Shown here piece after piece: positions 1-6,005 of a DNA stretch of 13,087 nucleotides. Location: NCBI GenBank assembly GCA_005879205.1, contig VBLD01000005.1, forward strand, positions 1 through 13,087. The letters are read 5' to 3'. The position numbers were made by a program, and so were the translations under genes. The stretch comes from Deltaproteobacteria bacterium. Its GTDB lineage: Bacteria; Desulfobacterota; Binatia; DP-6. Position 1 is the first letter of the stretch. The number at the start of each line of letters is the position of its first letter. Under the pieces are notes generated by a model that saw nothing but the letters and a program-made list of their open reading frames with translations, was not told the DNA's origin and made no database searches.

Positions 1-39
1 CGCGCTGATGATTCCGGTTCTGCTCGCGCCGCGGTAGCA

Positions 40-78
40 TTGGACTCGAGTCTAAGCATATTCTTGGACTCGAGTCCA
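40..78. promoter_or_regulatory. Tandem palindromic operator-like sites
   Basis: The 13-base word TTGGACTCGAGTC occurs at 40-52 and again at 64-76, with starts 24 bases apart. The second copy sits in a perfect 14-base palindrome, TGGACTCGAGTCCA (65-78). The first has one end mismatch (TGGACTCGAGTCTA, 41-54). The 11 bases between the repeats are AT-rich, unlike the surrounding DNA. Two dyads at this spacing are typical of operators for dimeric repressors such as the TetR family, but the regulator is not identified. The site lies beyond the 3' end of the minus-strand lipoprotein gene, so it more likely serves a leftward gene whose body is off the window. An ATG on the minus strand at 40-38 opens a frame that stays open to base 1. 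Confidence 0.55.
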
Positions 79-111
79 GATGCCACGGATGGGCGGACGA
101 GGCTTGACCGG

Positions 112-2487
112 CTAACCGCCCGCCGGGGCGGGCTTCGTCCACGACCACCCCGCGACGCCCAGCCCCTTCTCCGGCGTGTAGCCGGTAGCATAGCTGCGCA
201 CCTTGCCGGCGCCGTCGAGGAGCACGAACGTCGGCGTGCCGCTGACGCCGTAGGCGAGGAAGGCCTTGCGGTACTCGTCCATCGCCACGGTCTCGGGGAA
301 CGGCCGGTCGAACTTCTTGAAGAAGGTGTCGAGCTGCTCGCGAAGCTCGTCGGTGACGGCGATCACCTGCGTGTGCCGCTCGCGCTCGAAGGCGAGCACC
401 TCCGGCAGCGATGCCTTGCACGGGCCGCAGTACGTCGCCCAGAAGAAGAGGAGGTGCGCGCTGCCGTCGGCGAGCTTGGGAGGGACGTTCCCGCGGTACG
501 CCGTCAGCGTGACCGCCGGCGCCGGCGCGTCGATCTTCGGCGGCCCGGCCATCGTCGTCCATTGGAGCGGGTAGGGCTTCGGGGCGAGCGTCACGCGCAG
601 CTGCCGATCGCCGCGCAGCACGAGGAGCGGCGCCGGCTCGCCGATCTTCGACAGCATCGTCCACTCGCGGATCTGCTGGTTCTCCTTGAAGGGGGCCCCG
701 GGAGGACCGAGGATGACGTCGCCCACCTGCACGCCGGCGGCCTCGGCGGGCGAGTCGGGATAGACTGCCTCCACGGCGGCGGCGCCCGCCTCCAGGTGGT
801 GGTGCTCCCGCGTCTCCGCCTCGGCCTGCTTGAAGCGGATGCCCATCCAGGCGGGGAGCACTTTGGCAGCCAGCCGGACGTCGTCCTCGTAGGGAGGGAA
901 CGGCTCGGCGACGGCGGCGGTGGTCAGCGGCAGGGGGCCCTCCCCGGGACCCAGATCGAGGTTCTCGCAGCGGGCGAGTGCGTCGTATGCCGCGCGCTCG
1001 TCCGGCGTGCCGCGCGTCGCCAGATAGACGCGGCCGGCGACGGCGGTGAGAATGGCGCGCATGCGGAGCACCACCCCGAGCCGCACCTCCATCCGGTACG
1101 AGGCCGCCTCCGCAACCTGCGTCTTCTTGCGCAGCACCTCGAGACGGCGGGAGGTCGTCGCATCGCCGTCCGTGTACGCCGTGAGGTCGGTGAGCAGCGC
1201 CCGGGCGAGCGCCCGCGTGCCTGCGGCGTCGAGCGCCGCGATCTGCTCGGGCTGCGTCCGCTCCTTCCAGTCGATGCTCGCGGCGATGAAGCGGTCGAGG
1301 TTCTCGCCCGTGAGGCTCCGGAGGCTCGTCTCCCACGCGCTCTTGTAGGTCTTCAGCTTGTCGGTGATGTCGACCACCTGCATGGCGTCGAGCTCGGCGA
1401 GCGAGCGCGGGCTGAAGCAGCCGAAGGCGTGACCGATGCGGTCGAGGAGCCGGATCTCGGGCTCCCACGCCGCCTTGTCTCGCCAGGCCTCGCGGAGGAG
1501 CCCGTCGACGAGCGCGGTCGGCTCCACGCCGATCTCGGTCGCCTTCCGCCGGAGCAGGTCGTCGAGGTAGGCGTCGGAGCTGCGCAGCGGTACGTCGGGC
1601 GTCGCGTCGCGGACGAGGACCTGGGCGTGCGCGTCGGCGAAGCGACGCCCGGTGGCGAGCGCCTGGATGAAGTGGAACGAGTGGCCGACGTTCTCCTTGC
1701 CGCGGTTCTCCGGATAGCAGCCGTAGGCCGGGCGGTCGGCGGTGGAGGAGAAGTAGCCGCAGAGATTGCCCGCGGGCGGGTCGGGCGGGTGCAGCGAGAC
1801 GAGATGCGCGAACGCCCCGGAGTAGCATTGTGACATCAGCATCACGACGCGGACGGTCGGGCGCAGCACGCCGAGAAATTCCCGCAGCTCGTTCACCGAG
1901 AGCGACGCGTTCGGCCCCCAGAGCGTGATCGAGTTGTTCAGCGGGTCGTCGCGGTTCTTCTGGCCGTGGTCGGTGACGTAGAGGAGGAGCGTATCCCGGC
2001 CTCCGAGCGCGCGATGCGCGCGCTTGAACCAGCGCCGGAGGTTGTCCTTGGTGGCCGCGCGCAGCTCGACGCCCGGGACCGAGGAGTTGGCGTACGTGAT
2101 CGGCGTCGCGAGCTGGTGCTCGAGGCGCGTGCCGCGGAGCAGCCAGAACTCGGGCTCGGGCTGTACCTCGCGCACCGCGAGGTCCTCGGCCGGGTCGGGG
2201 CCGTCGGCGCTGAAGACCGACACCCGCTCCGGCCGCACGCCGGCGTGGAGGAGCACGTCGAGGAGCTGCTGCACGTGCAGGAGGTGCGACTGATAGTTCA
2301 TCGCCTTGCTGCCGCCGCCATTGAGCATGAGCACGTGCAGGTGCTCGAGCGGCTCGGCCGCGCGCGACGGGCCCGGCTTCTCCGCCGGCAGCGGCTGCCG
2401 GCGGCAGCCGGCCCCGACGAGCGCACAGGCGCCGAGCGCGAGCACCCCGCAGGCGACGACGTGCGTGCGACGGCGGGAGCCGACCAT
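112..2487 (-). CDS. Predicted lipoprotein: caspase/legumain-like peptidase + PDZ + TlpA-like thioredoxin fusion
   Basis: 791 residues, ATG start. The N-terminus has basic residues, a hydrophobic stretch and a Cys at 28 (VGAGC), which looks like a lipobox, so an envelope-anchored lipoprotein is inferred. Residues about 48-290 resemble clan CD cysteine peptidases (C13/C14). A beta strand ends in YVTDHG (His174) and a second ends in LMSQCYSG (Cys221), forming the expected His/Cys dyad. A later FSSTADRPAYG segment may line the substrate pocket. Residues about 300-540 look helical and are unassigned. A PDZ domain spans about 546-638 (WMGIRF, then SPAEAAGVQVGDVILG). A TlpA/ResA-type thioredoxin domain spans about 650-780, with FFWATYCGPC (Cys687, Cys690) and the cis-Pro loop GTPTF (Pro752). 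All catalytic residues appear intact. The gene stands alone: a toxin-like gene lies 172 bases upstream on the same strand. Its substrate is unknown. The domain calls are firmer than any function. Confidence 0.85.
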   Translation of the reverse strand: MVGSRRRTHVVACGVLALGACALVGAGCRRQPLPAEKPGPSRAAEPLEHLHVLMLNGGGSKAMNYQSHLLHVQQLLDVLLHAGVRPERVSVFSADGPDPAEDLAVREVQPEPEFWLLRGTRLEHQLATPITYANSSVPGVELRAATKDNLRRWFKRAHRALGGRDTLLLYVTDHGQKNRDDPLNNSITLWGPNASLSVNELREFLGVLRPTVRVVMLMSQCYSGAFAHLVSLHPPDPPAGNLCGYFSSTADRPAYGCYPENRGKENVGHSFHFIQALATGRRFADAHAQVLVRDATPDVPLRSSDAYLDDLLRRKATEIGVEPTALVDGLLREAWRDKAAWEPEIRLLDRIGHAFGCFSPRSLAELDAMQVVDITDKLKTYKSAWETSLRSLTGENLDRFIAASIDWKERTQPEQIAALDAAGTRALARALLTDLTAYTDGDATTSRRLEVLRKKTQVAEAASYRMEVRLGVVLRMRAILTAVAGRVYLATRGTPDERAAYDALARCENLDLGPGEGPLPLTTAAVAEPFPPYEDDVRLAAKVLPAWMGIRFKQAEAETREHHHLEAGAAAVEAVYPDSPAEAAGVQVGDVILGPPGAPFKENQQIREWTMLSKIGEPAPLLVLRGDRQLRVTLAPKPYPLQWTTMAGPPKIDAPAPAVTLTAYRGNVPPKLADGSAHLLFFWATYCGPCKASLPEVLAFERERHTQVIAVTDELREQLDTFFKKFDRPFPETVAMDEYRKAFLAYGVSGTPTFVLLDGAGKVRSYATGYTPEKGLGVAGWSWTKPAPAGG

Positions 2488-2559
2488 CCGCGCAGCTTAG
2501 CGGGACGGTCGCGGCAGCGGAAGTTCGGGTGGAGGGCTAGGAGCTCGACTCGAGACGGC

Positions 2560-2656
2560 ATCTCCGCGCGCGCCGCGCGCGCGGCCGAGCGAAGCGAGCG
2601 GGGAGTGAGGACACGGCGCGCTTCGCCCGACGGGGCGAGGGGCGGAGCCCTTCGCT
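2560..2656. repeat. Hairpin-rich intergenic repeat-like segment
   Basis: This spacer between the lipoprotein gene and the toxin-like gene contains an alternating CG run (2566-2583), a GAGCGAAGCGAGCG word (2587-2600) and two overlapping hairpins. Hairpin one pairs cttcgccc (2621-2628) with gggcgagg (2633-2640) around a 4-base loop. Hairpin two pairs cgaggggc (2636-2643) with gcccttcg (2647-2654) around gga. They share 2636-2640, so only one can form at a time. The element begins a few bases past the toxin stop and could end or stabilise its mRNA. No T-run follows. It resembles REP-type extragenic repeats of GC-rich genomes, but there is only one copy here, so that status is inferred. Confidence 0.4.
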
Positions 2657-2659
2657 GAG

Positions 2660-2911
2660 TTAATGGAGCGGGTGGTACGGGCCGTCGAGCACGCCGAGGA
2701 CCGTGAGCGCCCCGTCGTCGTCGATGTGATAGAGGATGTAGTAGTTGTCGATCGCCAGGTAGTAGCAGCCACCGATGCCCTGCAGCAGCGAGGAACCGGG
2801 CGGATAGGGGTTTTCCGCCAGGGCGATGATCGCCTCGCCGATGTGCCGCAGCGGGGCCTGCGGGATCAGCTCGAGCTCGCGGTAGGCGCTGTAGGTGATG
2901 TTGAGCCTCAT
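2660..2911 (-). CDS. Solitary RelE/ParE-family toxin-like protein
   Basis: 83 residues from the ATG at 2911, the usual size for RelE/ParE toxins. The family layout is visible: a first strand (MRLNITYS), helices (AYRELELI, RHIGEAIIALAENP), then YPPGSSLLQGIGG leading to the strand CYYLAIDNYYILYHIDDDG and a final strand with VLDGPYHPLH. The frame is open upstream to 2986, but those 25 residues do not fit the fold, so the internal ATG is preferred. The Arg usual in the 'YRILY'-like strand is Tyr here (NYYILY), which may alter or weaken RNase or gyrase activity. No antitoxin-sized gene flanks it on either side, so it may be an orphan, degenerate, or controlled from elsewhere. The family call is likely; activity is unknown. 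Confidence 0.7.
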   Translation of the reverse strand: MRLNITYSAYRELELIPQAPLRHIGEAIIALAENPYPPGSSLLQGIGGCYYLAIDNYYILYHIDDDGALTVLGVLDGPYHPLH

Positions 2912-3018
2912 CTTCGCGCGGACAGCGGAATGGTTATCGGCAGCGGGCACGCTTCGCTTGAGGGTCAACGCAGCGCTCCGTAACACCCCGATCGCGCAGA
3001 TGCTGTGCGCCTCACGTC

Positions 3019-3047
3019 TTGCAAACGCTACACGGCGCCAGTAAGTT
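3019..3047 (+). promoter_or_regulatory. Possible sigma70-like promoter for the helical-repeat/hisC pair
   Basis: TTGCAA (3019-3024) and TAAGTT (3042-3047) are separated by 17 bases. They lie 31 bases ahead of the ATG at 3079, inside the 167-base divergent gap between the toxin-like gene and the plus-strand genes. Matches to consensus are partial (4 of 6 and 3 of 6). No other candidate in this gap looked better. Confidence 0.35.
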
Positions 3048-3064
3048 GACGGTTCGTGTACCCC

Positions 3065-3071
3065 AGGGGGG
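3065..3071 (+). promoter_or_regulatory. Shine-Dalgarno site that sets the start at 3079
   Basis: AGGGGGG ends 7 bases before the ATG at 3079. An in-frame TTG at 3019 would add 20 residues but lies upstream of this site and has no comparable ribosome binding site, so 3079 is the preferred start. Confidence 0.6.
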
Positions 3072-3078
3072 CGAGCTG

Positions 3079-3525
3079 ATGCCTGCCAGTGAGTCCGAGG
3101 TCCTCGTGGGCCGCCGCTATCTGGAACGAGGATTCCTCGATGCGGCCATGAAGCTCTTCGTGCGGAACGCTGAGCTGGTCACGGCGGTCGATTGGTCGGG
3201 TCTCGCCGAGCGTCTGATGGAGCGAAACCGCATCAACGACGCCGTGCGGGTCTGCGAGCTCGGCTCCGTCCCCCTGCCCCGTGACCGCTTCCTCGCTCTC
3301 GGCGACGCCGCCCTCAAGCGCAAGGACATCGATGGCGCCATGCGGCTGTACGAGCTGGGCGACGCGGATCGGGAGCGCTGGACGCGCTTCGTCGACATCC
3401 TCACCCGGCTGCCCGACCGCGGGCGGCAGGCGATCGAGGTCGCCGAGCGCCACCTGGGGAGCGCGCCGGAGCCCGAGACCGTGGACGACGGCAAGGCGCC
3501 CCGCCGCATCAAGGCGGTGAAGTAG
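3079..3525 (+). CDS. Small helical-repeat (TPR-like) protein of unknown function
   Basis: 148 residues with no signal peptide or membrane segment, so probably cytoplasmic. The sequence is almost entirely paired helices: residues about 8-33 (VGRRYLERGFLDAAMKLFVRNAEL), then WSGLAERLMERNRINDAVRVCELG, FLALGDAALKRKDIDGAMRLYELG and WTRFVDILTRLPDRGRQAIEVAERHLG. The recurring A-L-x-x-G/D-x-x-A-x-x-L spacing suggests degenerate TPRs, a scaffold fold used to bind proteins. The last 20 residues are polar and basic, probably disordered. The gene ends about 16 bases before the HisC-homologous reading frame, so the two are probably cotranscribed, but nothing visible links it to histidine synthesis. I do not recognise a specific family. 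Confidence 0.7.
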   Translation: MPASESEVLVGRRYLERGFLDAAMKLFVRNAELVTAVDWSGLAERLMERNRINDAVRVCELGSVPLPRDRFLALGDAALKRKDIDGAMRLYELGDADRERWTRFVDILTRLPDRGRQAIEVAERHLGSAPEPETVDDGKAPRRIKAVK

Positions 3526-3625
3526 CCCGGCGAGGCCGGCCGTTCGCCCTTCCGACTGGCTCCGTCCCTCCATCCGCGGGCTGCCGCCTTACGTCCCCGG
3601 GGAGCAACCCGAGGCCGCGCGGCGG

Positions 3626-4591
3626 GTGATCAAGCTCAACACCAACGAGAACCCCTACCCACCGTCGCCGGCAGTCCTGGAGACGCTCGCTCGAGCGGCC
3701 GACGCGAGCGTACGCCTCTACCCCGATCCCGAGGCGCGCGCGCTCCGCGCCCGTGCGGCCGAGGTGTACGGCGTGCCGATGGATCACATCCTGGCCGGCA
3801 ACGGCTCGGACGAGCTCCTGGCGCTCGTGCTGCGCGCCACCGTCGATCCCGGGGATCGCGTGGCGTTCCCCGTTCCCAGCTACAGTCTCTACGAGACGCT
3901 CGTCGCGGTGCAGGGCGGCGAATCGGTGCAGGTGCCGTTTGGCGATGACTTCCGGCTCCCGCCGGCGCTCGGCCGCGCGCGCGCGCGCGTCACCTTCCTC
4001 TGCAACCCGAACTCGCCCTCGGGCACGCTCGTGCCGCTCGCCGAGGTCGAGGCGCTGGCACGCGAGGGGGCCGGGGTGCTCGTCGTCGACGAGGCGTACG
4101 TCGACTTCGCGCCGAGCCACGCGCTCGGCCTCGTCGGCCGGCTTCCGAACGTGCTCGTGCTGCGGACGCTGTCCAAGTCGTTCTCGCTCGCCGGGTTGCG
4201 CGTCGGCCTCGCCTTCGGCCACCCCGAGCTGCTCGCCGGGCTTCGCACCGTCAAGGATTCGTACAACGTGAGCCGCCTGTCGCAGGCGGCGGCCGTGGCC
4301 GCGCTCGGCGACCTCCCGGCCATGCAGGCGAACGTCGCCCGCGTCCGGGCGACGCGGTCCAGGCTCACGGCCGGGCTCGAGCGGCTCGGCTTCCGTGTGC
4401 TGCCGTCGGAGGCGAACTTCGTGCTCGCGCGGCGGCCCGGCGTCGATCAGGGGCCCGTGGCCCGGGCGCTCGCGGCGCGCGACATCCTCGTCCGCCACTT
4501 CGCGCAGCCCGGGCTCGAGGACGCGCTGCGCATCACCGTCGGCACGGACGACGAGGTCGACGCGCTCCTCGCGGCGCTCCGCGCGCGCTGA
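3626..4591 (+). CDS. hisC: Histidinol-phosphate aminotransferase
   Basis: A PLP-dependent fold type I aminotransferase that converts imidazole-acetol phosphate and glutamate to histidinol phosphate in histidine biosynthesis. Numbered from the GTG at 3626 (321 residues), it shows the substrate-site motif KLNTNENPYPPSP (3-15), AGNGSDELL (57-65), LCNPNSPSG (125-133), VVDEAYVDF with PLP-contacting Asp155, the Schiff-base Lys184 in TLSKSFSLAGLRVG, and Arg302 in LRITVG for the carboxylate. Similarity does not begin at this GTG. The same frame continues upstream with DWLRPSIRGLPPYVPGEQ, a typical HisC N-terminus, to about 3542, yet has no ATG, GTG or TTG there (see findings). A closely related PLP aminotransferase with another substrate is possible, but the motifs favour HisC. 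The partner upstream is the small helical-repeat gene. Confidence 0.9.
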   Translation: MIKLNTNENPYPPSPAVLETLARAADASVRLYPDPEARALRARAAEVYGVPMDHILAGNGSDELLALVLRATVDPGDRVAFPVPSYSLYETLVAVQGGESVQVPFGDDFRLPPALGRARARVTFLCNPNSPSGTLVPLAEVEALAREGAGVLVVDEAYVDFAPSHALGLVGRLPNVLVLRTLSKSFSLAGLRVGLAFGHPELLAGLRTVKDSYNVSRLSQAAAVAALGDLPAMQANVARVRATRSRLTAGLERLGFRVLPSEANFVLARRPGVDQGPVARALAARDILVRHFAQPGLEDALRITVGTDDEVDALLAALRAR

Positions 4592-4612
4592 TCGCGGCCT
4601 CCGCCTGCCGTG

Positions 4613-4680
4613 CTTGCCCTGCCCGGCGCCCGTCAGGCGGGCGTGCAAGGGACGGCGAACGCCTTGCGTTCCTGCAAGGC
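4613..4680 (+). terminator. Alternating hairpins downstream of hisC (terminator or attenuator-like)
   Basis: Four complementary segments follow the hisC stop: cttgc (4613-4617), gcaagg (4645-4650), gccttgc (4661-4667) and gcaaggc (4674-4680). Segment 2 can pair with 1, enclosing a 6-base inner stem cgcccg/cgggcg at 4627-4643, or with 3. Segment 3 can also pair with 4 in a 7-base stem with a 6-base loop. No T-run follows, so a classical intrinsic terminator is not clear. The layout could equally be a 3'-end mRNA structure or an attenuator acting on readthrough into the radical SAM gene. Confidence 0.35.
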
Positions 4681-4753
4681 ATCCCGGAAGGTGCGGAGCC
4701 GGATCCATGCGGTCCCAGGACGCCCTGCGGGGGCTCCGTGGCCACGCTTTTGC

Positions 4754-4788
4754 TTGACCGTCCAGGACGGCCGGCGCTAGCGTCGGCC
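4754..4788 (+). promoter_or_regulatory. Possible promoter with overlapping dyad ahead of the radical SAM gene
   Basis: TTGACC (4754-4759) is a good -35 element. A weak -10, TAGCGT (4778-4783), lies 18 bases downstream. Over it lies a 20-base inverted repeat: ggccg (4769-4773) and cggcc (4784-4788) flank the perfect palindrome cgctagcg (4775-4782), with a single G/T mismatch. A repressor bound there would cover the -10. A Shine-Dalgarno GAGG (4818-4821) then sits 5 bases before the ATG at 4827. The rest of the 4592-4826 spacer holds the hairpins listed separately and a cggagcc/ggctccg pair (4694-4700 with 4732-4738). Confidence 0.4.
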
Positions 4789-4826
4789 CGCTCGAGCGCG
4801 CGGCTTCCACTCCGCGCGAGGCAGAC

Positions 4827-6005
4827 ATGAGACGCTTCACTGCACGACAGGCACTGAACACGGTGCTCAACGAGGCCGAGGTCCGCCTCCAGTCGGCGGT
4901 CGTCCACTCGCTCCCGCAGAACGTCGACATCGTGCTCACCAAGGCGTGCAACCTCGCGTGCACGTTCTGCGTCGACTACGAGACGCCGGGCGCGAAGCGC
5001 ATCTCGGTCGAGAACTTCGAGAAGGTCGCGCGGCAGCTCTTCCCCACCGCCCGTCTGGTGAGCATCTGCTCGGGTGGCGAGCCCTATCTCCACAAGGGGC
5101 TCGAGGACCTCTTGCGCATCGCCCGCGGCTACCGGATCGCAACCTGGGTGCTCTCCAACGGCATGCTGCTGCGGGAGGACCGCGTCCGCACCATCGTGCG
5201 CGAGGGGCTGATCACGACGCACGGCTTCTCGGTCGACGGCTTCCGGGCGTCGACCGTCGAGTCGCTGCGCGTGAACGCGAAGCTCGACACCATCCTCGAG
5301 AAGATCCGGATGGTCCTCCGTGTGCGCGAGGAGGAGCGGAAGCGCGAGCCCAGGACCATCATCCGCTACGCCCTCATGCGGTCGAACGTCGAGGAGCTGC
5401 CCGACGCCGTCGAGCGCTGGGGCGCGATGGGCATCGACCGGATGGACTGCGGCTACCTGGCCGTCTGCAACGGCATCGACCCGCAGGAGAGCCTCTACTT
5501 CCACCAGGACGTCATGAGCCGCGTCTTCGCCGAGGCCCGGCGCGTCGCCGGCCACTATCCGCGGCTGCGGCTCAACCTCCCGCCCGCCGTACGCGACGAG
5601 CAGCCGAAGCGCGAGCACCCGACGCGCTGCCGGGCGCCGTGGCGCTTCGTGAAGATCGACACCGACGGCCGCGTCCTGCCCTGCTATCGCGCCTGGGAGG
5701 CCATCAACATGGGCAAGGTGTACGACACCGACGGGACGGCGTTCAGCGACATCTGGAACAACGAAGGGTACCAGGCGCTGCGACGCACGGTGAACGACGA
5801 CGGCGTCAAGAAGTCGTTCCCCTTCTGCGCCCGCTGCGACTACCGCTACGGCTGGAGCGACCTCGCCCAGCACGTCGGCTTCGAGGAGTGGGCCGAGACG
5901 GTCGCCCCCGAGGCCCCCCACGACGGGCAGGCGATCGACCATCGCCGCGACCGGCGTGCCTCGGCGTCGATGCTCGCGAAGAACGCGCCGAACCCGTCGG
6001 CCTAG
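4827..6005 (+). CDS. Radical SAM protein with SPASM/Twitch-like C-terminal iron-sulfur domain
   Basis: 392 residues, ATG preceded by GAGG. Cys41, Cys45 and Cys48 in KACNLACTFC form the CxxxCxxC site for the SAM-cleaving [4Fe-4S] cluster. SGGEP (82-86) is the SAM-binding GGE motif. WVLSNGMLL and THGFSVDGF are the following barrel strands. Residues about 265-340 carry CRAPWRFVKIDTDGRVLPCY (Cys268, Cys286) and FCARCDY (Cys334, Cys337), the spacing of a SPASM or shorter Twitch auxiliary-cluster domain. The C-terminal 40 residues are polar and probably disordered. Relatives modify peptides (RiPPs, quinohemoproteins), enzymes or small molecules. No precursor peptide or transporter gene lies beside it, so the substrate is not assignable. 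It converges on the minus-strand glycan operon, with stop codons sharing CTAG. Confidence 0.85.
   Translation: MRRFTARQALNTVLNEAEVRLQSAVVHSLPQNVDIVLTKACNLACTFCVDYETPGAKRISVENFEKVARQLFPTARLVSICSGGEPYLHKGLEDLLRIARGYRIATWVLSNGMLLREDRVRTIVREGLITTHGFSVDGFRASTVESLRVNAKLDTILEKIRMVLRVREEERKREPRTIIRYALMRSNVEELPDAVERWGAMGIDRMDCGYLAVCNGIDPQESLYFHQDVMSRVFAEARRVAGHYPRLRLNLPPAVRDEQPKREHPTRCRAPWRFVKIDTDGRVLPCYRAWEAINMGKVYDTDGTAFSDIWNNEGYQALRRTVNDDGVKKSFPFCARCDYRYGWSDLAQHVGFEEWAETVAPEAPHDGQAIDHRRDRRASASMLAKNAPNPSA

Noticed and set aside
40..1833. A 597-codon open frame antisense to the peptidase-PDZ-thioredoxin gene
   Set aside because: Its low-complexity Arg/Glu/Leu composition reflects antisense codon bias. 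The opposite strand carries clear catalytic motifs.
3028..3573. A 181-codon minus-strand frame opposite the helical-repeat gene, considered as an antitoxin or regulator
   Set aside because: No domain or ribosome binding site was recognised, and the plus strand has a good Shine-Dalgarno and a regular helical pattern.
3970..3992. An alternating GC run inside hisC
   Set aside because: It encodes Arg/Ala codons in frame (GRARARV) and is explained by base composition.
4707..4757. A 16-codon frame (MRSQDALRG...) with GGAG ahead, upstream of the radical SAM gene
   Set aside because: Considered as a leader or RiPP precursor. It is too short, lacks Cys or a recognisable core, and is the tail of a hisC shadow frame; chance is likely.
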